A stretch of DNA of 64,000 bases from Stentor coeruleus (GCA_001970955.1 MPUH01000168.1:27452-91451), one strand, 5' to 3'; positions 28,867-39,494 are shown, counted from the stretch's first letter. The notes: generated by a model not told the origin, from the letters alone. Program-made: numbers and translations.

Positions 28867-29619
28867 ATGGAAACAATAGAGTGTTTCTTTCTAGGGGTTG
28901 GAATCAGCTTATTTATTTACTACACAGGTCTTACTGTAGTTTTAGAATTACTGCTCCCAATACTATACTTATATCATATCCTAACATTTTCCTTAACATA
29001 CCCCAGGGCCAATAATATTAGGAGGCTAATCGTTTCTTTTAGTCTATCTTTCTCAGATATAATCCTAACAGTACTTTTATTCCAAGAAATCTGGCCTGAA
29101 AAAATGATGTTGTGGGCAATTGAGTTCATTTTAGTGTTTGTTATGGTTGCTAATCTTTCACACAATGATATTCAAAGTGCATTGGCGCGAAAAAGCGCAA
29201 GAGCTATAATATATGCTGGTTCCGGTTACCTTAAAGCTATATCTTTAGTATCTACTTTATTTGTTTGCCGTGAATATTTTCCTGTAAATGAATCTAAAGG
29301 CTTTATATGGTCTTTAATTGTAGGTGTAAGCAAACTTTCATCAACAGTTGTGGTTTATTATCTTGATAGGATGTTATTTTGTGATAAAGTATTTGATAAT
29401 AATAGTATCAATGATATTTATAAAAGAATCAAGTTTTCTTTTGCTGCTGTTTGTGTAGTTATTGAAATTTGTGATGTTTGGCCTAAGAAATCAAAGAATT
29501 ATTTATATGACCCAAGTCCATCGATACCAATGTTTATAGGGATAGCTTTGATGATAACATGGTATTTATATGAAGCTGGAGAGTATGGAAAAAAACTTAG
29601 AGGAAAAAGTAATACGTAA
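28867..29619 (+). CDS. Multipass membrane protein, family A (paralogue at 38563)
   Basis: A 250-residue frame with about six or seven hydrophobic segments. Shared motifs with the protein at 38563-39348 are TFSLTYPRANNIRRLIVSF (paralogue TFYLTYPDSQIIRHFIITF), a GYLKA motif followed by STL (paralogue GYLKADGMVRTL), and YLDRMLFCDKVFDN (paralogue YLADTFFCCDVAV). The central helix with GYLK(A/x) and the overall size recall TRIC (TMEM38) cation channels, where a K-G motif sits at the same place, but similarity is faint. No signal peptide is evident. Role unknown; an intracellular ion channel is one option. Confidence 0.6.
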   Translation: METIECFFLGVGISLFIYYTGLTVVLELLLPILYLYHILTFSLTYPRANNIRRLIVSFSLSFSDIILTVLLFQEIWPEKMMLWAIEFILVFVMVANLSHNDIQSALARKSARAIIYAGSGYLKAISLVSTLFVCREYFPVNESKGFIWSLIVGVSKLSSTVVVYYLDRMLFCDKVFDNNSINDIYKRIKFSFAAVCVVIEICDVWPKKSKNYLYDPSPSIPMFIGIALMITWYLYEAGEYGKKLRGKSNT

Positions 29620-29869
29620 AAAGCTTAGTTTAGCTGTATTGATAATTAGGTTATATAAATATGTGTAGGTTTAAAGTTTTTATATGAATATTTAAGTTTA
29701 GAAGTGTTTTGGAAAGAAAAACTAAGAAAGTATGTAAAATTGTATATTTTTTTAATGAGAAATAAGATTATAATAATTTAGGATATTTTAATTAAAGGAT
29801 TTTATTAGAGAAAAAAAAGTTGGGTGTTATAGTGTTATATAAGAGTTTAGGTATTTTTTTTATAAATCA

Positions 29870-30784
29870 TTAATATATGTATTCAAATTTTAGTAACCCT
29901 TCACCACCTTGAGGAAGTTTGCAGCTTAAACTTTCATTTAAAGGACAGGAAATTGTTTTCAAATCGCATCTCACCCCTTTTTTAACCATAGAATTTTTAA
30001 TCTTCTCAGCTTCTATTATAATATTTTTTTTCGAGATCGTTGGTGTTCTTGATTTCATAACATATTTCACTTGTGGCTGCATGCTTATATACCCACTTTT
30101 CCCTTCATAATCCGGATGTTTTGAAACTTCTATAAGTTTATGTTTAAGTTTTCTAATCTTCCCAACCCTATCCATATAATTGTATTTCACATCTTCTTTA
30201 TCACTATCATAATCTTCATAAGGCCTAGAAGAATATTGGATAATTTTCTTAGGTACACTAAACCTTCTTGATAATTCTTCTTGTCTATGAGATTTTTCTT
30301 TAGCCCATTTACTAATAGCTTCTATATGTTTGTTACTATTAAAATTCATTAGAAATTTCGCATGTTTAGCTTCACTTTTACACCTTTCTTTATGTATTTT
30401 ATTAAGGTTTTCTTCAATACTTTCATCAAAATCTGTTATAATAATTTTTTTAGGTGTGACAAATGCTTTGTAATCTTTTGAGTATAAAAAAGATACATCA
30501 GGAGTTTTATCTAGTTTTCTTATTGGGGATATTGATGAAAAGATTATATCGTCTTTTGTGTGTTTTCTAATAGGTTTATCTTGTTTGTTAGGATTTTGTA
30601 TTTTGGGATATAAAGATTGTTTAGAGAGTCTTGAGCTTTGGTCTAGTCTTTCTTTGGTAAAAAACTTTAAAATCTGATTGAATTGGGATTTTGGGGTATT
30701 TTTATTAGGTTGGTCTGATCCTTCTGGGTTAGTATTTTTTCCTTTACCTTTTACATTTAGGTTCATAAAGCTTGTATTTTTCAT
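29870..30784 (-). CDS. Basic, largely disordered protein of unknown function
   Basis: A 304-residue frame rich in Lys, Ser and Asn, with charged helices around residues 120-180 (IEENLNKIHKERCKSEAKH, ISKWAKEKSHRQEELSRRF) and many S/T-P sites (SPIRK, TPKKI, RTPTISKK). No domain is recognised and there is no membrane segment. The composition fits a cytoskeletal or nuclear structural protein; that is a guess. It faces the multipass gene tail to tail (250 bp apart). Confidence 0.6.
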   Translation of the reverse strand: MKNTSFMNLNVKGKGKNTNPEGSDQPNKNTPKSQFNQILKFFTKERLDQSSRLSKQSLYPKIQNPNKQDKPIRKHTKDDIIFSSISPIRKLDKTPDVSFLYSKDYKAFVTPKKIIITDFDESIEENLNKIHKERCKSEAKHAKFLMNFNSNKHIEAISKWAKEKSHRQEELSRRFSVPKKIIQYSSRPYEDYDSDKEDVKYNYMDRVGKIRKLKHKLIEVSKHPDYEGKSGYISMQPQVKYVMKSRTPTISKKNIIIEAEKIKNSMVKKGVRCDLKTISCPLNESLSCKLPQGGEGLLKFEYIY

Positions 30785-31591
30785 TTGAATAGGAATTACC
30801 TTAGGATTGGTATTAAATACAGTTAAGATGCTTTAGAGTTAGGAGAGTTTAGGTTTTTACGAAGAAAAAAAATTTATAGGGAAAGAATTCAAAAATATTA
30901 GGTTTAGTGGAAAGGAAAGGAAATAGTGGTTGAGATGAGAAGTATAAAAATTTAATGTTTTGTTATTTTTAGTAACAGTTTTATAAGTGTATAAAAGTTA
31001 TAAAGTATGTATATTATGGTTAATTATTATATGTAAGATTTTGCAGTTTTTATGATTTTTGGATAATAAAGATACTAAATAAATTGAGTTTATTGAAAGG
31101 AGCTATAATGCTATATCTAGAGACTGTATATAAAAAAGTCATGATTTTTGCTGGTTATGAAATAATAGATTTCAGAGATTATCATATCACTGAAATAATA
31201 ATAATAACACCTCGACAAAAGGGCTCAGCATGCTAAAAATATCTGAAAATTAAATATGACAAATCCAAAACCTTTGTAAGATATGCAAATCTTAAATAAA
31301 TCTTATGGACTCTCAACAACTTTAGCCTTCCAACACTAAAACCATTTCCCCCAGCCCAATCAACACCTTTTCTTACAAAACTTTCCATCTTCCAATTAAC
31401 CCAATCCCCTAAAATCATCCCTTAACCCAACCTTCCTTCCTCATATTTTCCTCCCAACAGTCTTCATACCAACCCAATAAATTTCTTTATCCCGATACAA
31501 CCTATCATCAAAATCATAAAAACAATCAAAGTATTTCTCAATCCCTTCAAACAAAAAAATCAAAACCTAATCATTAGATAATAACGATTAA
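30785..31591. other. Divergent intergenic region
   Basis: G/T-rich up to about 31130 and C-rich from about 31240, with the switch near 31140-31240. The switch zone carries a TATA-like run (gtatataaaaaag near 31122) and a T-C-A-rich segment with repeated TTTCAG/CTGAAA. I considered a C/D snoRNA there but no proper C box was found. Confidence 0.45.
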
Positions 31592-33700
31592 ATGGAGTTC
31601 CATTCAGAATGGCTACTTGAAGACCCAATAGATGTACTAACAGACCTAAAAAAAGAAGTGATATCCAAAGACGAAATAGAAAAATTCTCAACAAAAGAAA
31701 ATTTATCTGAAATAGATAAAGCATATACTTTATTAGAAAATGGTCAAATCTGCCAGAAACTCTGGGTCGTGAAGAATTTACAAAACATAATGTATGAAAA
31801 CAGGTTCCATGAAATCATAGCAGAATTAATTGTAAGACTTACATAGAACAGACTTCCATACTGGAATGATTCAGGTCAGGAAGAAGCAGGAAAAGCTTTA
31901 ACAAAAGTTTTAGAAAAAAATTGTTTCCCTATCAAATACAGTGAACACCTACTTAACCTTTCATTACAAATCATAGATAGTGAAACATGGACTTTACAAA
32001 AATCATGGGGTGAAGTCTTAGCTGAGTTAGCAAAACATCTTCCTGAAAAACTTTTACTTCGATGTACACAAGAAGCAATAAGCCTTTCAGCATATCATCA
32101 AAATGATCAAGTTAGATCTATTGGAGGTATAGTCTTAGGGGCAATTGCAGATGCTCGTAAAAAACCTTCAAATGATATAACAAGGAAAATATTTTCTATG
32201 TCACAAGACCCATCTAATTTTGTCAGATTAAACATATGTAGGACTTTGAAGATCTTGTTTAAACTTAAAGGAGAATTTGAAAACAAAGTCATTGAAGAGA
32301 TTTTAAAACTTGTAGGTGATGAATGTGTTGAAGTTCTTGAACAGTCTTTAGAGTTGTTTGTTGATATATTGCCAGAAATCACAGAAAAAAGTCATGTTTT
32401 AGAAAGTGTTGAGGAATGTTTTGTTAAGACGGGTTATGATAAATTGACTGAGATAAAGATTAGATATGTTGGAAGGGTAATGAAAGAACTTAAAGATCAG
32501 ATGAGTATTGGGATTAAAAGTATTTGGGTTGATTGGGTTATGAATATGGTAATATGTGGAAGTTTACAAGTAAAAAGAAGTGCTTCAGTTAGTTATGGAG
32601 GAATAGTTGATTGTGCTGGGGTTGATGATAGGATTTTACAATTATGGAAGGTTTTAGAGGAAGTGAATGATTATGAGATTTTACAGAATTTGATGTTACA
32701 GATAGGTTTTGTTGCTAGTGTTTCAGGGGATAAAGCTTTTGAGGTACAAGGGATTGTTAGGAAATATGTTAAAATAGACAGTTATTTGTCGATATTAGTC
32801 CCACAGATGATGATTATGGCCACATCATTAAAAATGCAAGAAGAGCTTTTGGTGTTTCTTGTTGAAAAAATAACACAGAAGCTGAAAATGAGAGACACTT
32901 TAGAGGTTTTAAATCAACTTGTCCTATTTTCTAATGCTTTTAATATCATGAACCCGTTAAAACCTTTAGTGATTAATCTGATGCAAATGGGAAAAACTGG
33001 TGCTGCTCCGGTAAAGGTAAAATCTATGGAACTTCTTGCTATAATAACATATAAGTCCCCAGGATATACTTCAAGACTAGCATTAGCTAAAGATATCATT
33101 CAAAACTTCGCCTGTTCTGATAACTGTTTTCATAGAGCTTCTTATATAAGTTTTTGCCTTGCTATTAAAAACTTTTGTTCTAAACAGTTTTTTACTAAAA
33201 TCTTCATGCCTAGTCTACTGAATTTGGCTAAAGATAAATCTGATGTTGTCAGATATACATTTGCTAAGAATTATGTTGGGTTAAGATATACTGTTCCATC
33301 TAATAATAGCGAGCTTATGGGAAATTTTCGCTATATTCTGAATAATTACTTGGAAATTGATGATAAAGTTCTGTTGAATTATGCCTTAGCTGCTGATGAA
33401 GGGATGAATAATGTAGCATTAAGGGAAGAAAATTATGGGCCGAATGGAGAAAGTGTGGAAAATGCGAGGATTAAACAGGAGCAGGATGAGGAGGTAAAGG
33501 AAATAAAAGAAACTGAAAACGTTAAAAAAAAGCAGAACGAAGAAAATTTTCGAGGATTTAATAGGAAAACTAATAAAAAGTATCAAATGCATAGAGAAAC
33601 TGTACCAAGACAAAGCTCAGTGAAGCCTATGAAAAAGTATAATTTGTCTGAAAATGATAGGTATGATACAGTGTTGAATAGAACAAGGAGGATTCATTAG
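31592..33700 (+). CDS. PPP4R4: PPP4R4-like HEAT-repeat phosphatase regulator, one 15-nt intron
   Basis: The intron at 31832-31846 (GTAAGACTTACATAG) joins an 80-codon first exon to the rest, giving 697 residues. The N-terminus (KDEIEKFSTKENLSEIDKAY, then LLENGQ and VVKNLQNIMYEN) matches the start of PPP4R4, a scaffold of protein phosphatase 4 (and PP2A-like) in the cytosol. About fifteen HEAT repeats follow, for example VRSIGGIVLGAIADA and FFTKIFMPSLLNLAKDKSDV. The C-terminal 110 residues are charged and Lys/Glu-rich with a coiled-coil-like stretch, as in PPP4R4, which also ends disordered. Catalytic partner genes are not in the window. Confidence 0.8.
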
Positions 33701-33806
33701 AGATTATATTTATAGATATTGATAATTTGTTTTATATAGAAAGTTTGATGTAAATTTTTCTGTTAATTAGTTTAAATCATACTAATAATTTCTAGTCTAG
33801 GCAAAA

Positions 33807-34277
33807 TTACTCATTTTCTGAAAGTATAGGCGGGGAGTAAAGTTTTTTGCTCATAATCAAGATTAAAACTTCAAGCATAAAAGGTATCAGCGCACCAAAA
33901 ACCCATATCGGCCATAAGAGTTCAGCGGGCCATTGTCCTAATATAAACCAACTTGTAAAAAGTACACCAAGTGATTGAAATGTTATACTAAACACATTAG
34001 TTTTATCAAAGAAAATCGAAAGTCCTGTAAATAAACCTATAAGTTCTCCAAACTGACAAACTAAGCTTAATATAATACAAGCTATAAGAGAATTCTTAGC
34101 TTCAGTCTCAGAGCTGTTTTTAGAAGCATTAATATTTTCTTGCCTTTTGATAATTACAACAAAAGTTAAAAAGATCAATAAAGACAATGTAATAAACTTG
34201 AATGCTAAAAGGATTTTGACCTGTTTATACATATTTTTATATAATAAAACCACATAACATATATCAATTTCGCGCAT
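33807..34277 (-). CDS. TMEM107: TMEM107, ciliary transition-zone tetraspan protein
   Basis: A frame of 156 residues with four membrane segments: FKFITLSLLIFLTFVVII, IACIILSLVCQFGELIGLFTG, SITFQSLGVLFTSWFILGQW and IWVFGALIPFMLEVLILIM. Spacing and signature residues match TMEM107: C-Q-F-G-E-x-x-G-x-x-(S/T)-G-x-S-x-F, a Trp near the third-helix end and P-x-x-x-E in the fourth. TMEM107 is part of the MKS module of the ciliary transition zone and helps localise other MKS proteins. The first Met at 34277 adds a 15-residue leader; the Met at 34232 (MYKQVKILL) fits the family start better. Stop is TAA. Confidence 0.8.
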   Translation of the reverse strand: MREIDICYVVLLYKNMYKQVKILLAFKFITLSLLIFLTFVVIIKRQENINASKNSSETEAKNSLIACIILSLVCQFGELIGLFTGLSIFFDKTNVFSITFQSLGVLFTSWFILGQWPAELLWPIWVFGALIPFMLEVLILIMSKKLYSPPILSENE

Positions 34278-34385
34278 TTTAAATAATTCTAACTAAAATT
34301 CTAATTTTCAAAACTATCCTAATTAAAAAACTAAGTATCCCAACTCCTAAACTTTTTTCTACATCTAATTTTATTATAACACTTA

Positions 34386-35219
34386 CTATAATTCAAACCC
34401 TTTATTATCAGACATATACACAATTTCTGGATATATTCTCGCATACCAAGTAACCCCATTTCTCACAGATAAATTTTTATAAACATGATATCTAGAAAAC
34501 TCTATTCTAGTAAGTGGATCACTAAGATCATTATTGTTTATAAGACTTTCTACCATATTACATTCATATGTATTTCCACTAGATATAACAACAGGGTCTT
34601 CAAAAAACTCCTAAATATTTCTCACAAGTGTTAAAGGACAAAGAAAAGACTCTATACTAAACTCTTCAGTTCTTATTGCATAATAAAGTTTTGTATATAA
34701 GTTTCTTGGGATTAAAAGTCTATAATAATTTTCTATTTTCGTTCTTATATGATGTTTTTCTATATATGGTTTTAATGATAAGATTTTATTTTTTAAAACA
34801 TGGAATAGTTTTTTCATTGAGTCTGTGCATTTTTCAGATGGGAGGGTTTCTAAGTAATTGAAAAAAGCTAGGGATTCTTTGAAGTATGAGAAAGATTTTG
34901 GGGATAAAATAAGAGCTTGTGAAGCTTTGGATTTTATGCACATGTAAATAGCTTTGCAGTTTAGTTTATCGAGCTTGTATGCTTTGTGCCCATCTTGGAA
35001 GGAGTTTATGTAGTTTTTTAGCTTGTAAAAGCAAATTGCCCGATTTGAGTAATACACTGATAAGTTTGGGTTAAGTTTTATGGCTTTTGTATACTGAGAT
35101 ATTGCTTCTTCGTATCTTTTAGATCTGAAAAGCTCATTTCCTATAATTTTGTATTGTTCATGGCCTAGAGAGACAGAACTTTCAATCATCTCATTTTTTT
35201 CGCTTAAGCAATTTCCCAT
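34386..35219 (-). CDS. STUB1: CHIP-like TPR/U-box E3 ligase with N-acylation signal, one 15-nt intron
   Basis: The intron at 34611-34625 (reverse strand, GTGAGAAATATTTAG) lies inside the U-box; splicing gives 272 residues. Three TPR motifs occupy residues about 18-125 (NELFRSKRYEEAISQYTKAI, YYSNRAICFYKLKNYINSF), then a helical linker, then a U-box near residues 195-265: FLCPLTL, spliced to EFFEDPVVISSGNTYE and LSDPLTRIEF. This is the domain order of CHIP/STUB1, which ubiquitinates chaperone clients bound through HSP70/90 tails. Unlike CHIP, the N-terminus is MGNCLSEK, a classic dual myristoylation and palmitoylation signal, so membrane anchoring is likely. Stop is TAG. Confidence 0.82.
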
Positions 35220-35722
35220 TATATCGATTTTTCAAATTTAACACTCTAACAAAAATATAGCTCACCATTCATCAAGCATAGTTAAAGTTTATTTTAATCT
35301 CCAAAACTTACATTCCAAAAATCCTCTACAAATTTTATATCATATACTGCTAATTTTAATACCAAACAATTCCTATAAAAACCCTAATCAATCATCAGCT
35401 ATCCAAAAACTAATATTTATATCAAAAATAAACTAGCCAAAACTTCTCCTAATTAAATTTTCCATATCAACCTCCATATCGCATTTTATCCAAAAATTCA
35501 ACAACAACCTTTAATATCTACTTTTTTTTCTTCAAAAAGCCTCTATTTAAAACTAATACCCCACAATTAATCCTCTATTTTCCTTAAATAATTTCACAAA
35601 CACATCCACCTATTTTTTCATATTTATTATATAAATCAATCATAACCTCTAAATACACGCACTTCCAAATAATTTTACTCACAAAAAATCCAAAAATTTT
35701 CAAACAAAAACTTCCCTCTTAA
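35220..35722. other. Divergent intergenic region
   Basis: It serves the CHIP-like and RBM39-like genes. From about 35240 it is markedly C-rich and G-poor on the + strand. No gene or RNA is seen. Confidence 0.5.
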
Positions 35723-36487
35723 ATGCTAACTCAAAATAATATGGAAAGCAACTACCCAAATCTTGACGAAATGGATATTGAAGAATTCGAAGAGTGTATC
35801 GACAAAAACCGTCGTAAACGATCCCGAACTCCAATGCAAATAAAAAAAATCTCACCAAGAGCCATTGAAATAGACGACCTTGAAAAAAGACTTGATCTAG
35901 CAAAACGACAAGCTGAAGAAGCCCAACGTGACGATTGTACAGTTCTTGTAGTTAAACTTCATATAAAAGCAGACGAATACGATGTGTATCGTTTTTTCTC
36001 AACTGCTGGTGTTGGTAAAGTTCGAGATGTTAAAGTTATTCGAGACACAAAAACAGGTAAAAGCAAAGGAGTCGCATATGTTGAATTCTATACCCCAGAT
36101 TCTGTGCTTAAAAGTATGACTTTATCAGGTCAAATGATCAATGGTCAAGTTATAAGCGTTCAACCATCCCAAGCTGAAAAAAATCGAGCAGCCGCAGCAA
36201 CAAGATTAGCAAAAACAGCTGAACAACAATTATCAACACCAAAAGTAGGTCCTAATAAAATTTTCATTGCAAGTTTGAAAGATGAACTTTCTTATATTGG
36301 TGTTCGTGAACTTAGACAGCTTTTTTCTCCATTTGGGGAGATTGATAATGTGAAAGTTAATAAAGGTATTGGATATGTTCAGTATAGAAATTGTAAAGAT
36401 GCAAATGAAGCAGTGACTAAAATGGATGGGATGAAAATAAAGAACAAACGTATAAAAGTTGGTATGGCTGATACAAAGACTAACTAA
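35723..36487 (+). CDS. RBM39: RBM39/CAPER-like splicing factor (two RRMs)
   Basis: A 254-residue frame. After a basic leader (DKNRRKRSRTPMQI), RRM1 spans about 72-150 with RDVKVIRDTKTGKSKGVAYV and ends in VQPSQAEKNRAAA, the near-identical linker of RBM39. RRM2 (about 180-250) has IFIASLKDE and a weaker RNP1 (GIGYVQYRNC). RBM39 in animals acts with U2AF in 3' splice-site use. The usual long RS domain and the C-terminal UHM are absent, so this is a reduced version. A role in handling the very small introns is possible but only an inference. Confidence 0.82.
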   Translation: MLTQNNMESNYPNLDEMDIEEFEECIDKNRRKRSRTPMQIKKISPRAIEIDDLEKRLDLAKRQAEEAQRDDCTVLVVKLHIKADEYDVYRFFSTAGVGKVRDVKVIRDTKTGKSKGVAYVEFYTPDSVLKSMTLSGQMINGQVISVQPSQAEKNRAAAATRLAKTAEQQLSTPKVGPNKIFIASLKDELSYIGVRELRQLFSPFGEIDNVKVNKGIGYVQYRNCKDANEAVTKMDGMKIKNKRIKVGMADTKTN

Positions 36488-36677
36488 AAATTATTTGTTT
36501 TTTAAAATTTATTATAGATTAAGGTATAGGATTATATAGAAAATGTATATAAGAAGAAGACTATGTTAGGATTAAAGGGTATTTTTATAAATGTGCTTTA
36601 GAATGCAGATTTGAGTTTTGGGTAATCTGAGTTTTACGGTTAAGACTATCCATAAACAGCATTCTAGCTAATAATCC

Positions 36678-37742
36678 ATGGAAAATTATTGGAATGAGTA
36701 CCCTCCACACATCAAGTACTTAATAGAAGATCTTGAGTCAAGTCAGGACACTTTATCTGTATTGTCGAAATACATCTCAACTTTACCCTCAGACCCTGTG
36801 CTGAATGAAATTTTCCAGAACTTGGGGTATTCTGAGTCAACTGACTCATTCATCAGAGCTCCTTCATTAGCTGAAGCCTTAACAAGTTTGAATAACTATT
36901 ACAATTCGTCCCAAAATGATTATTATGAGTATATCAATGACTCGTGGGACGTAACTAGAGGAATCAAGGAGGAGTTCCTAAAAACATTTTATGACAATAA
37001 ACTTCAAGATCTCTCTGAAGCTTTTGATCTAGGGCTAAATCCTTTTGAACCAGAAGAAAACTCACTGAATTCTCTTTGGGAAACCCCTCCACCAAAAAAA
37101 GCTATAGAAAGTATTAGTACAGAAGAAAGTACACCTCGTCATTGTCGTGGTTTAAAATTACTTACAACAAAAGTTAAACATATTATTTACTCAAAAGGTT
37201 TTTTTTCATACAAAGAAGTTTCAGATGAATTAGTAAAAGAACTAGAAATAAGTGATGGACTTGATAGGGGTAAAGAGGAAAAAAATATATTAAGAAGAGT
37301 TTATGATGCTTTAAATGTGTTAATTGCCTCAGAAGTTGTTGTAAAAAAAGGTAAAAAATACGTTTGGCAGCATTCATTGTGTGATCAAAATGATATTGTA
37401 AAAAAACAGATTAAAAAACAAAAGAAAAAAGTTGATGAAAAAAGAGAACAACTTCAAGAAACTGTTAATAAATATATGGCTGTTAATCAGTTGTTATCTA
37501 GAAACAAAGAGAATAAAGATCATGATGTGATACATTTTCCTTTTATTATTGTGGCAACTGAAGAACATCCTGAGAATTCGGTAAAGATGGAGTCGAATAT
37601 TGCTCATACAGAGATTTGTATGAAGTTTAAAAAAGAGATACAGTTGTATGGGGATATTGAGGTTTTGATGAAATTGAAAATGAGTCAGGATTGTAAGAGT
37701 CTACCTTCAGATGTGCTGAACCTTTTGAAGATTCCTTGTTGA
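36678..37742 (+). CDS. TFDP1: DP-family (E2F dimerisation partner) transcription factor
   Basis: A 354-residue frame. Residues about 1-150 are low-complexity and acidic. The winged-helix DNA-binding domain lies at about 155-235: GLKLLTTKVKHIIYSKG, SYKEVSDELVKELE and NILRRVYDALNVLIASEVV, where RRVYDALNVL is the DP signature. A coiled coil follows (about 237-275) and then a marked-box-like region (IHFPFIIVATEEHPENSV). DP proteins heterodimerise with E2F to control S-phase genes. The stop is TGA at 37740-37742; a further in-frame TAA lies 17 codons later. Confidence 0.85.
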   Translation: MENYWNEYPPHIKYLIEDLESSQDTLSVLSKYISTLPSDPVLNEIFQNLGYSESTDSFIRAPSLAEALTSLNNYYNSSQNDYYEYINDSWDVTRGIKEEFLKTFYDNKLQDLSEAFDLGLNPFEPEENSLNSLWETPPPKKAIESISTEESTPRHCRGLKLLTTKVKHIIYSKGFFSYKEVSDELVKELEISDGLDRGKEEKNILRRVYDALNVLIASEVVVKKGKKYVWQHSLCDQNDIVKKQIKKQKKKVDEKREQLQETVNKYMAVNQLLSRNKENKDHDVIHFPFIIVATEEHPENSVKMESNIAHTEICMKFKKEIQLYGDIEVLMKLKMSQDCKSLPSDVLNLLKIPC

Positions 37743-38562
37743 TGTTTAATTGTTGATCAGATTATTAATTTTATTAGGTTTAGTTTTGTGTAATATATGA
37801 GTTTGAAGATTTTTGATTTTGTGGGTATGATTATTGAGGAATTTATGAATGAGTTGATTGGAATTTTATACTATTTTATAATATTTGCTTATAATTGTGG
37901 AGAAAATTAAGTTCTTTGATTTGATAAATTTATGTTATTTGGATAATATACAAAATAAGTTAAAATGCTCTTAAAAATACTGTAGCAAAAAAGGATATAA
38001 AAAAAGGGAAAATGCGTTTTTGAGAGGAAAAAAATGGATGATGGGTAGTTATCGACTTTCACCCTCGAGAACCCTCGCCGATTTCCAAGATCAATGCTTA
38101 CCAAAATCACTAACCTATAAAACAACCTGTCAAATTTTTTAAGAACTAATAAAATCTAAGTTAAATAATCATAATTATCTTAAAACCCAACTTCTAAAAC
38201 AAAACCCTAACATAAACTCTTATAAAATTTCTCTAAATCATCATCCAGGACCTAAAAAAATCATCAAAACCTTCGAAAAATCCTAACCCCTACAATCCTT
38301 CCCACCCTCCAAACTTCACACAGCCTCCTCTAAAATTCATCATCCCAATGCGAAATGCAAAAATCAAAGAAGCTTTTTAGTAAGATTAAATGCATATAAA
38401 TAAGAAAAAGCTCAACATTACAACTATTCAACAACTAAAACTAACAAAAACATGAATCCCTAACACCCACTTTAATGACAGCAAAATTCCTAACAGCCAA
38501 AAAAATCAAAATTTCTAAAATCCTAGAAATACACTATTATTTTAACTAATCTCATGCTTACT
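37743..38562. other. Convergent intergenic region with a GC-richer island
   Basis: G/T-rich until about 38035, then C/A-rich. At the switch, 38037-38100, a GC-richer island carries a short hairpin on the reverse strand (CGAG, GGTT loop, CTCG, 38066-38077) inside ATCGG/TCGAT arms, followed in the reverse direction by a run of T (about 38028-38034). This could be a small RNA gene or a 3'-end element. No protein gene is convincing. Confidence 0.4.
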
Positions 38563-39348
38563 TCACTCAACTTTTTTCGTAAAATGCTTAGCGTACTTTA
38601 TAGAGTCATGACTATAAATAAACAAGTAATAAGCAAACATTACCAAGGTAGAATATGAAAAATTTGCAAATTTCACAGTATTAGAGAATTTCTCTTGAAA
38701 AATCTCCACAATCATACCTATAACAGAAATAACAATCCCAGTCTTGCCTAGAACAATTACCCCATTTAGACTTATTGACCTAACAGCGACATCACAACAA
38801 AAAAAAGTATCAGCTAAGTATATCAACCCTGGAAGTGTAGCTTGTAAACCACATATAATAGCACATTTTATAAAAACTTCCTCATTCAAATTTGTTGGGG
38901 TATTTCCCATAATCATTTGTAATGTCCTAACCATACCATCAGCTTTCAAATATCCTTCTAAGAGGAATATAATAGTTCTTATAATAGAATTCTTAAATTC
39001 CAAGTAAATCTCTTTTTTACCCATCATTTTGATAAGAATGAACAAAGAAAAAAACTCAAGGAACAAAACTTTGCAATTTTGATTGTATCTTTTATATGAT
39101 GATGAACTATGCCTGTAACCCCATGAAAAATTTTCAATAAACATCAAATCTGCAAATGCAAGCAAAAATGTTATGATAAAGTGTCGGATTATTTGTGAAT
39201 CTGGATACGTTAAATAAAATGTTATAATGAAATAAGTTGAGTGACCTGGGAAAATAGCTTCTTCTGGGAATTGAGTGTTTAGATACATCAGAATAGCCCC
39301 AACTATTAAAGATGTGGAAAGTATTTTCTGTTTTTCTGCGCTATCCAT
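38563..39348 (-). CDS. Multipass membrane protein, family A (paralogue at 28867)
   Basis: A 261-residue frame with about six hydrophobic segments. It shares ordered motifs with the protein at 28867-29619: LTYPDSQIIRHFIITFLLAF, IIFLLEGYLKADGMVRTL, and YLADTFFCCDVA. The insertion YRHSSSSYKRYNQN near residue 80 is its own. As for the paralogue, resemblance to TRIC-type cation channels is weak. The stop is TGA, followed in frame by TAA seven codons later. Function is unknown. Confidence 0.6.
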   Translation of the reverse strand: MDSAEKQKILSTSLIVGAILMYLNTQFPEEAIFPGHSTYFIITFYLTYPDSQIIRHFIITFLLAFADLMFIENFSWGYRHSSSSYKRYNQNCKVLFLEFFSLFILIKMMGKKEIYLEFKNSIIRTIIFLLEGYLKADGMVRTLQMIMGNTPTNLNEEVFIKCAIICGLQATLPGLIYLADTFFCCDVAVRSISLNGVIVLGKTGIVISVIGMIVEIFQEKFSNTVKFANFSYSTLVMFAYYLFIYSHDSIKYAKHFTKKVE

Positions 39349-39494
39349 ATTTTTATACTCTAGTTTGAGTGAACCTATTGAAAATGGAAGGTTATATTAG
39401 TTATTATAATAAGTAAGAGAAGTTTTATGAGGATTATGTTTAGAATTAAGAAATATATTTAAATCAGTTAAAAAAAAAAACTATCTTAATATTA

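Noticed and set aside
31120-31215. C/D-box snoRNA in the 30785-31591 spacer
   Set aside because: A CTGA-like D box exists, but there is no convincing RTGATGA box or closing stem.
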